From positions 9,836,319 through 9,900,318 of the forward strand of contig OY294054.1 of assembly GCA_958510825.1 (NCBI GenBank): DNA of 64,000 nt, read 5' to 3'. Each line of letters opens with the position of its first letter. The stretch's first letter is position 1. Of the stretch, positions 1 to 11,711 are shown piece after piece. Under the pieces are notes generated by a model. It saw only the letters and a list, made by a program, of their open reading frames with translations. It ran no database searches and was not told where the DNA came from. A program made the translations under genes and the position numbers. This DNA comes from Brachypterus glaber (taxonomy: Eukaryota > Arthropoda > Insecta > Coleoptera > Kateretidae).

Positions 1-49
1 TTAATTTTTCAAAATATTTTTGAAATTTGGCATACAGGTTTGTTACCAA

Positions 50-682
50 AACACGATTCTCCGTTATTCCCTTTTAGTTCGACTTTGGAAAAAACTCAGT
101 TTTATTGTAGTTTTTTTAAATATCAATTTTAAACCAAAAATAAAATAATCTATCGGGCGAAACGTATTTAATCGCAGAAAAGGGTCACGTGACCTCCGGT
201 ACTTTTCTATAAATAGGTTATTTTAAACAAATATTACATTTTCTTGTTTATTAATTGCAAATAAAAGACGGTGTAATTTAAAAATACAAAAAAAAATTTA
301 AAATTGAAAATACATATTTTTTTAATATTTTATTTTTTAAGATGTTTCGAAATTTATTTTCGTTTTTAAATTTTTATTTTTTTTATAATTTTATGATCAG
401 TTTTCTTTTGGTTTTAATTAATAAGTAATAGAATATAATTTTAGTTCAAATTATTCTATTTATTCAAAAGTTATGAAGGTCACGTGACCCTTTTTTGTGA
501 TTAAAAAACGTTTGGCCCGATAGATTATTTTAATTTTGGTTTTAAATCGATATTTACATTATAAGTGAACAAATTGTACAAGAAAACCAAGTGTTTTCAA
601 AGTCTAACTAAAAGTAAATGACGGCGAACCGTGAAGTTTTCGCTCGGGATGGTTTTCTTGTACAGTTTGTTTACTTATAATG
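50..682. repeat. Imperfect inverted-repeat (fold-back) element
   Basis: The left arm (about 119-200) and right arm (about 472-556) are reverse complements. Both contain the 12-base palindrome GGTCACGTGACC (182-193 and 479-490) and the stretch ATCTATCGGGC / GCCCGATAGAT. Weaker outer arms pair about 73-100 with 594-617. A second small inverted repeat flanks 590-648 (arms 558-589 and 649-682, ending in CATTATAAGT). No coding potential is visible. This looks like a MITE or fold-back transposon. I did not find a convincing target duplication, so the outer limits are approximate. Confidence 0.6.
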
Positions 683-877
683 TAAGTATTGATTTAATTA
701 TAATTTCGCCGTTCTTTCACACGATTTTGGGGTATATTTTTGCAACGGTGTTTGGAAATTTTTGGTTTAAAATTAAAAATAATTCTTCTCAAGATCATTA
801 AGAGAGTATTGCGAGATAATTTTTTCTTCAGGGTTATGTAATTATTTTAAAAATTAAAAAAATATTGCCCTTCCCCT
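683..877. other. AT-rich intergenic DNA, nothing recognised
   Basis: No ORF, repeat or RNA signal could be supported here. Confidence 0.5.
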
Positions 878-1580
878 AGTAGTAGTAAATTTTTGGGTTG
901 GCCAAAGCCGGACAACTAGGCCATTTCTGGCCCTTTTTGTCACCCCAGGCAATCCCAGTCATTTACTAATTTGAGTCCTCCTTGAACCTGCCCGTCCTTT
1001 CAATAAAGGTCAGGATATTGGCCCAGGGGAGATCTCTTAGTTCCTCTTGGTTGAGTCTTTGAGTTTCAAAGACTTGCAACCTGATCCTGTCGTATCTGAC
1101 ACACTCGGCTAAATAATGAGAGGATGTTTCATCCTCTCCGCACTCTGGGCATAGCGGACTCTCTAGAATCCGCATTGTTGCCAGGTGCTTCCTTAGCTTG
1201 CAGTGGCCCGTGAGGACCCCTACAAGTTGTCTGAGTGTTGTTCTTCCTTTTTCCAGCAACCAGTCGGTCTTTGATTTCCTTGGGCTAGCCAGGAAGTCCC
1301 TAGCTTTCCGGCAACCGTCGACCGCCCTTCTTTGCTCCTTTAGCTTGGTATAAGCCCACTCATCGAGAGCGGTCTTTACTTGCTTCCTTGAAACACCTAA
1401 TATAGGTTCCGGCCCCGTGCAGGCCATCCCTGATCCGAGTATTGCAAGTTCATCTGCCTTCTCGTTTCCGGGATTTCCACTATGACCCGGTACCCATACC
1501 AGTTGAACGTTTTGGTCCTTGCTAACTCTTCCAAGGCTTCTACACACTCCCTGACTAGCGCCGACCCTGCCGTGGAGAAA
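878..1580 (-). pseudogene. 5'-truncated LINE fragment: RNase H C-terminus plus Cys/His knuckle
   Basis: The minus strand encodes the end of a LINE ORF2 with an RNase H domain. The motif QLVWVPGHSGNPGNEKADELA is the RNase H segment carrying the last catalytic Asp. It is followed by TGHCKLRKHL and a C-x2-C-x8-H-x4-C knuckle (CPECGEDETSSHYLAEC), typical of LINEs with a 3' RNase H (I/R1/LOA-type groups). The stop is at 963-965. The upstream part (SALVRECVEALEELA) lies in another frame, so a 1-base frameshift sits near 1530. Everything 5' of about 1580 is missing, so the copy is dead. A short (AGT)n tract near 880-890 may be the 3' tail. The methionine at 1547 is not a real start. Confidence 0.85.
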
Positions 1581-1731
1581 AATTTAGTTTTAACGTCCTT
1601 AAAAACACATATACAATATATATTTATATAACAATTTTCACGTGAAAATTTAAAATTGTACAATGTGAATACAAAACAAGTAAAACCCTGAATACTTCCC
1701 TATTGTTGTAATGAAAGTATCAACTCTGGTG

Positions 1732-2405
1732 ATAATAATAATAATAATAATAATAATATACTTTATTGTCGTAGGCTATTTTACATAGATAGACATCGTC
1801 AAAGATAAATAATTTTACATTAAGGTAAGCGTATACATAAGATGAATAAATATAAACATAAACATAAATATAAACATAAAGATATATATATACATAAATA
1901 CATATTCACATACATATACATGATGTCGATTAAATATAGGGGTTAAAATACGAAACAATATAAAATAATTTAATTCCATGTTTTGACAAAGGTTTCAAAT
2001 TCTTTATAACCGTAAATTGTTTCCTGTAGGAGCAATTTTTTAACTTTTGCTTTAAATGCTTTAAATGGTAATATTTTTATAGACTCTGGCAATAGATTAT
2101 AATAAAACTGGCCTGCATGATAAGGAGATTTTTTATGCATTGCCAAATTATATCTTTTAATAACCAGAAGATTACTGTTTCGAGTGGGATACTCATGAAA
2201 ACTTTTGTGAGTATTTAATGAACTGCATTTTTTTTTTTAATAAAAATTAATAACTTAAATAAATATATGGACACGACAGTTAAAATACGATAGTTTTTAA
2301 AATATTCACGACAAGACACATTGAAACCTAATTTAAAAATAATTCTTAACAGTCTTTTCTGAATGACTAGTAAATCTTCCATATCCACAGATAATACAAA
2401 TCTAT
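1732..2405 (-). pseudogene. 3' fragment of a CR1/Jockey-like LINE ORF2 with microsatellite tail
   Basis: Read on the minus strand from about 2405 to 1975, the sequence gives LLVIQKRLLRIIF, then YRILTVVSIYLFKLLIF, and later YPTRNSNLL and AFKAKVKKLLL. These align in order with the C-terminus of the 849-codon LINE protein at 15.5-18.1 kb (LQKYALRILAG, KILTVVDLYILEVCLFV, YNTRNRDLL, TFKSKLKIKLL). A 3' UTR of about 220 bases follows, ending in an (ATT)n tail (plus-strand ATA repeats at 1732-1757). The copy is 5'-truncated and frameshifted near a T-run at 2230. It is a dead insertion of the same clade as the 15-kb element. Confidence 0.75.
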
Positions 2406-3149
2406 TTCAAGTGCGCAGGTGAAAAATGGGAAAGATTTTTTACTGGGAAGTGTATTCAAAGATATTTTAGAGATAAACATTTTTTTGTGGGCAGCGGAAG
2501 TTTAAAACAATATTGTGCACATGTGTATCGTGCACAACAATGATTGACGCGTTTTGTATTGTCATGACGCCTCAATAAAGCACAATTTTCGTTTTTACAA
2601 GGTTTATTGTTATTGTAATTAGATATTTAACAATGTAATTTCAATATTCCGGAATTACAAAATTGATGTTGAAGTTTAATTATTTAACAAATTTTCTCCT
2701 GGAAAGCGTTCCATTTATACAGCTTGTCCATGGATAAACACTATAAACCAGTTTTTGAGAAATAGTAATTATTTCGTTTTTTTTTTAACATAATATATCG
2801 TCACCATAAATACAAATTTCTTTGTAAAAAAACAAGACAAAATGTCATTCCCATAAAGATCTCAAAAACCTCCTAGTCTGCAGAGTTGGTCGACCTTAGT
2901 TTCACGAGTCAAAACATCCCCACAGTAGGTCATATAAGTTTTTATTATTGAAAATGATTCTTTATTTTTATAACCTAACTTTTTGTTTCCGACCCCTGAT
3001 TTTTTTTCATAAATTGTTTAAACACACCATAAGAAGTAATTTAGGCAAATATAAAAAAAATCGTTCAGATCAATCGTTTTTTTTACGTTCTTTTCTAATT
3101 TATTATAATATGTAGTAATCATAAATAATAACTTTATTATTTTATCTAT
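2406..3149. other. AT-rich stretch without genes
   Basis: I see no coding signal. About 2405-2460 resembles 34680-34740 (shared phrase GGTGAAAAATGGGAAAG and a following ACTGGG), so at least that part is a dispersed repeat. A small GTGCAC-anchored hairpin lies near 2514-2548. Confidence 0.5.
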
Positions 3150-4576
3150 ACAGGGTGTTTACTAAGTACGGTACGTAACTGCAGGGTGTAATTCCTTACT
3201 CAAAAATAAGAAAAAAAGTTCCTATAAACATATGTCCTAAAACGACTCGTAAGGGAGCTACGCCCCTTCATATGGGGTTCTAAAAATTCGATTTTTATTT
3301 AATAACTCAGGAACCCTTTGTGTTATAGCAACGAGGTATTGCATGTGATCTATTAAATGGGAAAAACTCCATCCATTTTCCAGGCGGAAACATACGCCAT
3401 AAAAATTTGTGCTCAAGAATGACTGAATAAGGACAAAAGAGGGCAAGAAATATGCATATTCTCGGATAGCCAAGCAGCACTAAGTTCATGTGCATTTGGG
3501 TCAAAGCTTGCCTGGGAATACTACGAAGCCCTCAAAAAACTGGCAGAAACCAACAAGGTTTCCTTGATGTGGGTGCCAGGACACGAGGGTGTTGAAGGCA
3601 ATGAGGCTGCGGACTCTCTCGCGAGGGAGGGAGCATGCACTCAATTTATTGGCCCTGAACCTTTCTGTGGTTTAAAAAAAAAGCCATCAGGTAGAGCCAA
3701 TTAAGGAATGGGAAACCAAAATCAAAACTCGATATTGGAAAGACCAAAACTTAAGACAGGCCAAAATATTCATAAAATATGAACCTGAACGAACAAGAAC
3801 GAACAAGAAGTCACTCGATCTCAGCAAGGCGGACCTAAAGACCTATACAGGGCTGTTAACCAGACACTGCCCGTTAAGATATCATCTTAAAAAAATGGGA
3901 AAAGCTGAAATCGACATTTGCCGTCTATGCTCAGAAGCACCAGAAACGACCGAACACATTATGTGCTTCTGCAAAGCCATTGCTCGCAAAAGGCTACAAT
4001 ATCTAAAACAGGTATACCCAAGACCTGCAAATATATCCCAAGTAGCACCCAAAAAACTCTTAGGCTTCTTTGGAAGCCTAAAGTTTGATGTGGACTAAAT
4101 TGCAAAGAGGATTCACACTAGATCTCATTGGTCGCAGTGATTTGAAAGTATCATGCCTCACAACCCCACTTATATTGTATTGTATTGTATTGTAAGGTAC
4201 TCTTATTCGAAATTTGAAGTAATAATCTTTATTTATTAAAAAGTTATAGCGAATAAACGTGGTACCCATTACCCAGAACGACTAGTTTTGTGTGTCCACG
4301 TTTATGTGCTATAACTTTTTACTAAATAAAGATTATCGCCTCAAATTTGGAATGAGAATACCTTATTATATCTGTGGCTTGTTTCTAAAAAGTTTGTCAA
4401 TAGCAAGGTTTTTACGTTAACTAATATTTTGAAATATCTGCTACTGACAAACTGACATTGACCCTTTCAGAACCAAGCCACAGATATGTATAAGCTAATT
4501 GTTCGCAAAATAATTTTTTTCTCATAATAAATTATTTACAAGTAATATAGTTTTTGGCGCTCCCAGGACACCCTGT
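3150..4576. mobile_element. CAGGG...CCCTG fold-back family, left arm and possible right end, with LINE fragment inside
   Basis: The left part (3150-3390) starts ACAGGGTGT. It carries phrases shared with the copies at 26.8, 43.4, 48.1 and 49.8 kb: AAAAGTTCCTATAAACATATG, AAGGGAGCTACGCCCCTT, and TTTATTTAATAACTCAGGAA. The right boundary is tentative: ACACCCTGT at 4568-4576 mirrors the left end, but a matching long right arm is not visible. A LINE fragment fills the middle, followed by two small inverted repeats (4196-4262 with 4298-4362, and ATATCTGTGGCTTG at 4369 with its complement at 4473). The left arm is secure; the full extent is a guess. Confidence 0.5.
3391..4192 (+). pseudogene. 5'-truncated LINE fragment: RNase H and Cys/His knuckle, (TTGTA)n tail
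   Basis: The plus strand reads AETYAIKICAQE, then FSDSQAALSS, VSLMWVPGHEGVEGNEAAD, GLLTRHCPLRYHL and CRLCSEAPETTEHIMCFC. This is the order expected for a LINE RNase H followed by the C-terminal knuckle. The Glu (AET), Asp (SDS) and final Asp (NEAAD) catalytic positions are recognisable. In-frame stops (near 3420 and 3703) and a frameshift show decay. The last part is open from 3895 to the stop at 4096-4098. About 70 bases later a short (TTGTA)n run (about 4170-4192) is the likely 3' tail. It belongs to the same broad group as the fragments at 0.9 and 36 kb but is clearly diverged from them. Confidence 0.85.
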
Positions 4577-5104
4577 TTATACGTGAAACTGTCATATGCA
4601 TATAAACTAAAATACTGAAAGTTTTACGACCTTATAAAAGATATACAGTGTTTTTACTGAGAGTAGCCAAAAAACAAATGAAGGTTACATACAATAAAGG
4701 ATTCCCCGAATTTACCGGCTCATTTTCCCAACCAGATTTAATCAAAAATTACCGTTCGATCCCTCATTTTACGACGTTTTCTGGAAATGTTAATTTTACA
4801 AAGTGTAAATATCCCATTAACCTAATGGATAAGGTTAAAAACGAGATTAAAAATGTTGTTGTCCCTAAAATGTCTCTTCACTCTTAACAATAAACTGGGT
4901 GGATTTGGTTTTTTCCAACCCTATTTTTTTTTTTCATAAATTCATCAAGATTATCCTATAGAAAATTTCGATATAACTAAGAAAAAAATCTAACGGACTA
5001 ATCGTCTATTGCTTTTGTGAAAAAATACGACTATTAATTATATTTTTATAATAACGTGAAAAAAAAAACTAAAATAAAAGTACAAATTATAACGAGAAGC
5101 AGTA
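4577..5104. other. AT-rich stretch, no gene supported
   Basis: An open frame of 79 codons (4648-4887, plus) has no recognisable domain and no supporting context. The rest is low-complexity A/T-rich DNA. Confidence 0.4.
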
Positions 5105-5690
5105 TACAGGGTGGCCCAGGCTTATTCATTCAGGCTATACTCATAGACGGATTGAGATAATCGAGTCGGACAAAAAAAATTCATGTATACGAATAATTTC
5201 CGTCCGACGGTTATACATTATGTCCCCCCAAAACATTTCAGAACCTTCTTGATATGGAAGTGCAAAGGCCAACCGTTCCTGCATTGTTGAAGCCCTTCAA
5301 ACCCTAATACGTCCACTATCATTAACTAGGCCATTTTTTTTTCATTAAAAAAAAGCACGTTTCGTCACTGACTGAGTACCAATTTCTATGATTACGTGCC
5401 CATTTTAGGCGGGCGGTTTGTAAGTGGAATGCTGCGGTTTCTACACACAAAATTTGTTATGTAACGTTGTTCTCTGGCATCTGTGACTCCAGGACGACCA
5501 GTTACCCGTCAAGGTTCAATATTTTCAGTTTCATGGTATAAATTTACGATTTTTATCATAGAACTTTTCGGTAAACCAAACCTACCAGACATTTGATGAT
5601 TTTATAGGCCTTCTTTATGTGAGGCCACTATTATAGCCCTATTAAATTGCGAAATCCTATTTTCAGGCATATTTAATACGAATAACACAA
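5105..5690 (-). pseudogene. Degenerate Tc1/mariner-superfamily transposon fragment
   Basis: Read on the minus strand from about 5672, the sequence starts MPENRISQFNRAIIVASHKEG. A helix-turn-helix-like part GRFGLPKSSMIKIVNLYHETENIEP follows, then RVTGRPGVTDAREQRYI, the GRP linker typical of Tc1-type transposases. Further on, FWGDIMYNRRTEIIRI matches the FWGGIMY-RT segment that follows the second catalytic Asp. In-frame stops, and most of the catalytic core missing between these two parts, make it non-functional. The element end is CAGGGTGGCCC at 5107, preceded by TA (5105-5106), as expected for this superfamily. I did not locate the opposite terminal repeat. Confidence 0.65.
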
Positions 5691-7031
5691 ATTAAACACT
5701 TTAAGTGTTTATTGATACTAAGTCACATTTGGAAACTGGATAATAGTTTTTTTTTTCGGACAAAAAATTATTGGATATAAAGCAGCAAAACAATGCTCTT
5801 TAAAGTTATAATACCTTCAACCAAAGAGGAATATTCATTCAAAAAGCTTAAAATCTAAAATAGGAATATTCATTTTTAAAATTTTTGGGGGGTTCAAGAA
5901 TTTTGACGATGTGTTTATGTACTTATTAACTACAATTTTAATTAATTTTTATGCCGTTTACAAATTCTTAGTTTTCGGCTTATAATGAAAAATGCGATTT
6001 AGTGCAGATGTCCGGCACTCCTCAAATATATAATGTAAAGTCCAAACCTAGTATTGAAATATGGCCGTAACTTATTTTCGCTAATAATGTTAGTTAGACC
6101 ACTTTAGCTCCAACTTCACCATTTAAACAAATGTTTGGTTATGTTGCTATGAATGACAATTGTAGCGCGCCATCTATGAGGTAAAATCTAAAGCCCAAAC
6201 AGGTTAGAAAAGAGCTCTTTTCTGCCCTTGGTTAGAAAAAAGGTAACTTTTCTAAAAGTAAATAAAAATGATATACTTTGCAATCAAACATTTAAAAAAA
6301 ATGTCAACTCGCATAAATAAAAGATAACCTCACATATGTGGTCTCCCCCCAGAAAAGGGCCTATTTTGTCTATTACACTTTATGAGATATGAGAGGTATA
6401 AGTTGGTCTAATCTGGCAATTTTATTTTTTCTACTCTATCTTGACAAATAAACTCATAAATATCATAAACAGTTTCGACGGCATAATATATAATACATAT
6501 ATAATATATGCAATTTTATGAAATACGCAAAACCGGTATTTTGCAGATACTTCTTTGTTTAAAAGGCACTATAGTGGATTCGTATTTTAAATTTTTAAAT
6601 TTTGAGAGCAGATATACAAAAATATTTAGGTTTTCGCTTGAAATTCGTAATATTTTTATAAATATTTTAATTTTAATTGTTTTTCGTTATATTTACGTAA
6701 AACCTTAAAAAAATATATTTTTAAAAAAGTAATTAATAAAGGTTCCATTAAAAAAAAAACATCGTATTGTTTAACACACGGTTCTAAAGCTATGCGGCAA
6801 AAAATGAGAAAGCAATATACTTGAATATAAAATCTAACTAAAAACACGTTCACGTTAAATTCGCTTTAATCGGAGCGTTTTTTGCTCCTACCTCCCCCTT
6901 TCGGTGTAAATTTCTTACCGTGTGTCAGACTATAATAGATCCCAGTTATTCAACTAAGAATTTGACGAATGACATGTCAGAATTATTTGACACATTTCAT
7001 TTCATTGGTTAAATTATTAAACTAGTTTAGT
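5691..7031. other. Intergenic AT-rich DNA without a recognised feature
   Basis: No protein similarity, RNA gene or long repeat could be supported over this stretch. A minor inverted repeat with AGAAAAGAGCTCTTTTCT lies near 6206-6223. Confidence 0.45.
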
Positions 7032-7040
7032 GTTAATTAG

Positions 7041-7942
7041 GGGAACGGGAGCCTTCTTCGAAAAATTTACAGCGAAAACAATTATCGCGAAAATATTTCA
7101 TCGAAAAAATTACCGCGAAATGTTTTTTTCCGCGCAAAGGATTAACAGCGATAAAAATTTAACGCGAAAAAATATTAAAGCGAAATAAAAATAGCGAAAA
7201 CTATTACCACGAAAAGTTTAAATATCGAAATGCAATTACCGCGAAAATATATATAGCGAAAGTAATAGCCGCGAAAATATTTAACGCGCAAAGCAAATTC
7301 CAAGTCTAATTTTAAATTATAAAAATACGTTTTTTATAATACTTTTTCGTTAGCTACGCCAAGTTTAATATATTATATTACCAATTTGTTTAATTGCAGA
7401 ATTAACAAAATTTTAATATAACTAAATTGTTTGGTTTGGTTTTAAACATATATGTAAGTAAAATTATAATTATATTACTAATAAATATAATATAATACAT
7501 AACTAATTTCTTTATATTGGTGTTATAATTTTAGTATTTTAAAAAACATAAATAAGATTAAATTGTTTGGTTTTGTTTGTTTGGCTTTGTTTTTGATAAA
7601 AAATAAAAACAAAACTATGATTATAAAATAAGCGTTTCATTCAAAAAATTATAATAAATATTTTAAGGTTATTTTTTTTAATTAAAATTTAGGCGCGATT
7701 ATCATATTGCGCGGCGAAAGTATGCGCGATTATATTATTACGACGTAAAAGTATGCGCGATTTTTATTGTCGCGATAATAGTTTTCGCGGTAAATGTTTT
7801 CGCGGTAATAATTTTTCGCGGTAATTAGTTTTTCGCGGAGAAACCTTTCGCGGTTAAATCATTGCGCGGTAAATGTTTTCGCGGTAAACGTTTTCGCGGT
7901 AAAAGTTTCGCGGTAAAATTTTCGGCAAAGTCTCCTAGATCC
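7041..7942. mobile_element. Array-armed GGG/CCC element, copy 1 (TTACCGCGAAAA type)
   Basis: A 902-base element is flanked by an exact 9-base duplication, GTTAATTAG (7032-7040 and 7943-7951). Its ends are imperfect inverted repeats: GGGAACGGGAGCCTTCTTCG on the left and, read inward on the other strand, GGATCTAGGAGACTTTGCCG. Just inside each end is an array of a short unit, TTACCGCGAAAA with variable spacers, running rightward in the left arm (about 7065-7290) and in the opposite orientation in the right arm (about 7690-7925). The ~400-base centre is AT-rich and non-coding. GGG...CCC ends and 9-base duplications recall Mutator-like elements (the insect Rehavkus group, from memory). It carries no transposase, so it would be non-autonomous. 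Confidence 0.8.
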
Positions 7943-7951
7943 GTTAATTAG

Positions 7952-8608
7952 TGGGTAAATTAACCTTAGTACTGTATTTTTACAAGAAATTTAAATCCGT
8001 CAATTATGGAAAAGGCCTATTGTTGAAACAAATATTTAATGTTTTCATGTCTTATATTTTGCTTCATTGATTAGTTCTTTGTCAAAAACCCGTAATATTT
8101 TTGATTGCCTTATTAACAAAAATGACTGTGTTTCCTTTTTTTTTGCTTTTGTCAGTTTTAATTAATTTTTATCCAAACGATTTATTTGGCCTTTTTCTAA
8201 TAAAGAAATTTTATTAGAGCTATAAATTTTTGTATCAAGAAGTATATATGTCATATTTTGTTACTATATTTTATGGTTTACTATGTTTCCTTTTTGACAA
8301 AAAAAGACCTATCTGATATACTTAATATTTTTCAGCATAATTATTCTTGAGCCCTGCGCCGCGGCGCGCCGTGGGTTACTGCAAGAGTCTAAAGCCGTTG
8401 CCACACTATTGGAGAGCACTCGCCAAGTACGACGAATATTCGGTCAAATGACAGGAAATCACAGTCGGCCAAAGCGACTGTACAATTAAAAAAAAAAGTT
8501 GGGCGTACGATACTTTTCCCAAAAATGGCAAGCAAATATTTTTTTTTTATATAATTAAGCACATGGACCGATTTAAGCAATATTTTAAAACCAAATTTGG
8601 TTCACTTA
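7952..8608. other. Intergenic DNA with a short GC-rich patch
   Basis: No gene is recognised. A short GC-rich patch (GCGCCGCGGCGCGCC, 8355-8369) stands out against the AT-rich surroundings but is too short to interpret. Confidence 0.4.
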
Positions 8609-9739
8609 CACTAGGCAAAACGGTTTCTTGCCCCGATTGGAGTCATATGTTTTTTAACTAATTTTGGGTCGCTGAAACCGAATCTGGCCCCAGAATATTT
8701 CTATTACCTAAGTTTTCTGAGAAAAATAAGATAAAAATGTTAAAAAATCATTATTTTATCCCTCTTTTGTTCTAAAATCATGGGAGACAAAAATATTCCA
8801 AGGACAAATTTGGATTGGGCGACTCAATATTAGTTAAAAAATGCCCAACTTAAAACATAGAAACTTTAAATTCATAGGTAGAATAAATAGGGATATTATG
8901 AAAAAAAAATATTTAAAAAAAATGGATAATGTGACAAAACTAAGTAGGGGTGAAGGGTAAGAAGAAGGGTGCATATGGGGACAAGCTTATCGCCACGTAC
9001 TCATGCTAAAAATTGTCAAAAATCATTACTAGGGGGTCAAAAATGAACTAAAAAAATGTTACGTATTATGGTGCTTATGTAATAAAGTAACATTTTTATG
9101 ATGTAGAACCATTAAAAAAAATAAAAAAAATACACAATATTTTGTTTTATAAATTATTTTTAAATTGGCATAATTGCATGTACTAAAATTTAAAAAATAA
9201 GACGTGCTGAATTTTTTTTAAGGTCAAATTTGGATTCTGCGCCTTTAAATTGATAAGAAAAATATATTTTTTGGGCTCGGGAAAAAAGTTTACACTGTGT
9301 ACTTTAATTTTAAATCTTTTTCATTTATTTACTTTTTAGGAACAAACTAAGCAAAATAAAAAAATATTTGCATAAATATTTTTGTAGAGAATTTTATAAT
9401 CTACAAATTAAGTTCTATAAAATTTTTAAAAAAATTTGATAGTTTTGCCACAAATGAGCAATTAAGTAAACTCTGCACTTGCATTTTGACCTTTTTATTT
9501 TTTTTTCGCGTACTTTGACAGTAGGTTCTTGACATATAGATTTTTGAATTTTCGTATTTTTTTTAATATACACTAAAATTTTCAAAATTCTACTCTTTTT
9601 TTTAAAGATTTTGAAAAAAAACAATTTTAGGTGCTGGAATTTTTCTAATGTCAGATTCGGATTCTACGCCCTCGAATTAGTAAGAAAAATTTACTTTCCG
9701 ACCGGGGCAAAAAAAAAAGTTGAGATTTGTTGCCTAGTG
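8609..9739. mobile_element. CACTAGGCAA inverted-repeat element
   Basis: CACTAGGCAA at 8609 is the reverse complement of TTGCCTAGTG at 9730-9739. The similarity continues inward: TTGCCCCGATTGG (8629) pairs with CCGACCGGGGCAA (about 9698), and CCGAATCTGGCC (8679) with the region near 9655. A partial extra copy of the right arm (GATTCTGCGCC, GGCTCGGGAAAAAAG) lies at about 9233-9285, so the right side may be duplicated or nested. No coding region was found. A non-autonomous DNA transposon is the simplest reading. Confidence 0.5.
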
Positions 9740-10179
9740 TTATTTATAACTATTCGAAGTATACTTTAAAAAAATTTTCGCTCAAAAATATACATTCTGG
9801 ACAAAATTTAGAAAAAAACTACAAAAAGTACGGTTTGGACTTTTTTTTTTGACGTTATGAAATTGTGTCAGAAAAAAACATTTTCGACAGTTTTAAAGGG
9901 ACATATATAACGAACATAATACTTTTTAAATCGTCGACCCATAGCATTCGAGTAAATATAAAAAAAATAAAACGGAAACACGAAAAAATTACTATTTTTT
10001 GTAAGTAAAAAAAAAGATGGCTTCCGCCCTGCACATAATGGAAAAAATCGAGTTACAGACTCTTTTGTATGTCTAGAACAAATTAGAAAAAAATCTCGAT
10101 ATTACCAGATTTTTCCTTATTCATAAGAATTTCCGGTTATAGGACTCCACTATTAATACTTTTGACAATATTCTTTATA
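9740..10179. other. AT-rich DNA, nothing recognised
   Basis: A/T homopolymer-rich sequence without ORFs or repeats that I could support. Confidence 0.4.
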
Positions 10180-10415
10180 AAATGAAAATTGTTAGTAGTA
10201 ATATCATAAGTGCATGTTGAATTATCGATAATTTTTTTACTGTATTAAAAAAATATTTTGCTTGGTAATTGTTTGAGTGCGTTTTTCGTTTGGAGACCGC
10301 AGGTCGAGGAATTTTGATGAAAAATGCACGAAAACAATTTCCTTAAGCAAAATGTATTTTTATACAGTAAAAAAATTATGTATAATTCAACATGCACGAA
10401 TGGTATTTTGAAAGA
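10180..10415. repeat. Palindromic MITE-like element
   Basis: The left arm GTGCATGTTGAATTAT (about 10211) is matched by ATAATTCAACATGCAC (about 10381-10396). Further pairing includes TTTTTTTACTGTAT with ATACAGTAAAAAAA and the GTTTGAGTGC / GCACGAAAAC regions. The arms are about 80-100 bases around a short centre that contains GACCGCAGGTC. It has the shape of a fold-back MITE. The ends were not resolved. Confidence 0.6.
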
Positions 10416-11305
10416 CTATTTCATAAACAAAATAAGGAAGAATATAATTTTACCATGTTTAATGTTGTTTCATATTTAAATTAAAAATTTAAGAACTAAA
10501 GAACAATATTACTTTACAACTATAATTAAAATTTTAAATCTCAGATTTGCCGCGCTTTTTAAAACCACTATGTTCACTTGTTCGCGAATGTTGGAAAGTC
10601 TAAACTTTGCTTGAGGGATATTTTATGCTTGAGATTATTCCAATAAAATAGTTGTTATCATATATTTTAGCATTTAAATAAAAATCATTGCTGTTTGTTT
10701 AAAAAGTTTAGTTTCAACTGAAAAGAAATAAAATAACGGTTGTTTTCACCCGTAAAAAAACAATTTGCGATCGGTTTCTAATAAAGTTTGGCAACGCTGT
10801 ACTGGCACCAGCGCAGTCATTTAATGTTTTGATTTCCGTCCTTAAAGAAGTAAATTATTTACTTCTTTACTGTAAATATATTTTTAATAAATAAGTATTT
10901 AAATTACTTTTGAGTGGCCTGTTTTCAATACCAAGATTCAATTAAATAAATTAAAATTTATGAATATCAGTGATTTAAAGCTTTTAAGATAGAAAGTGCA
11001 TAAAATATAATATATTATCTAAAATTAATTAGGGTTTATACCTAGGATGTTTTGGTAAGAAAATAAGCATTTATATTGCTTATCAATAAAAATAAATCAA
11101 CTAAAGGTAAGCTTCACAAAGTAAAAACACATTTTGCAAAAATATAACATTTATTAAGATGTCAGTAACTGTCAGTTTCTTGTTTTCATAGTAAGTGATA
11201 ATTGCATATGTGCAAAAATTATCAGATTCATTTTGATCTGATTGGTCAAGAAACTAAAAATGCAAGGTTTTTGATTGGCCTACATATTGTTTGTGAAATA
11301 GTCCA
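10416..11305. other. Intergenic AT-rich DNA
   Basis: No feature could be supported here. Confidence 0.4.
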
Positions 11306-11490
11306 GATTAATCGCTGTAGATTCTGCGATTACAGTAAAGAAACTGCATCCCACATTTTGGAACAATGACACAGAAAAGACTGCAAAAATCTAGGTTCAC
11401 CATCAGTGCAACCTAGCGACTTAGTTGATCTTTTATTGGGGCGGATCATACTTTAGTGGGAAAGCTGGTGAACATTATTAAAACATTATT
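11306..11490 (+). pseudogene. Very short LINE C-terminal remnant (Cys/His knuckle)
   Basis: The plus strand reads INRCRFCDYSKETASHILEQ, a stop, then CKNLGSPSVQPSDLVDLLLG. The spacing C-x2-C-x8-H and the following region resemble the C-terminal knuckle of RNase H LINEs (compare CRLCSEAPETTEHIMCFC at 3.9 kb). Only about 60 residues survive, with an in-frame stop, so this is a weak but specific match. Confidence 0.45.
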
Positions 11491-11549
11491 TTATCCCGGC
11501 CTAATTTTACATATGTCTTAAAGTACATTCTATTAAAGCTATTTCCTTT

Positions 11550-11711
11550 AAGGCATATCCAGAAGCTTGCAGAAGAGCATAAAACATAAGAATACGATGC
11601 CGTGATTGGCTTTTGGTATACATGGTGGCATACATGGTGGCAAATCAAGCCAATCACGGCATCGCATTGTTATGTACTATGTTGTTATGCGAGGCTGTGG
11701 ATATGCCCTTA
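11550..11711. repeat. Short inverted-repeat MITE
   Basis: AAGGCATATCC (11550) pairs with GGATATGCCCTT (about 11699-11710), and GATGCCGTGATTGGCTT (about 11596) with AAGCCAATCACGGCATC (about 11646). The loop contains a direct repeat of CATGGTGGCA. The arms are about 62 bases. The centre is non-coding. Confidence 0.75.

Noticed and set aside
4648..4887. 79-codon open frame of varied composition
   Set aside because: No recognisable domain, no neighbours and no splice or promoter support; kept only as a remark.
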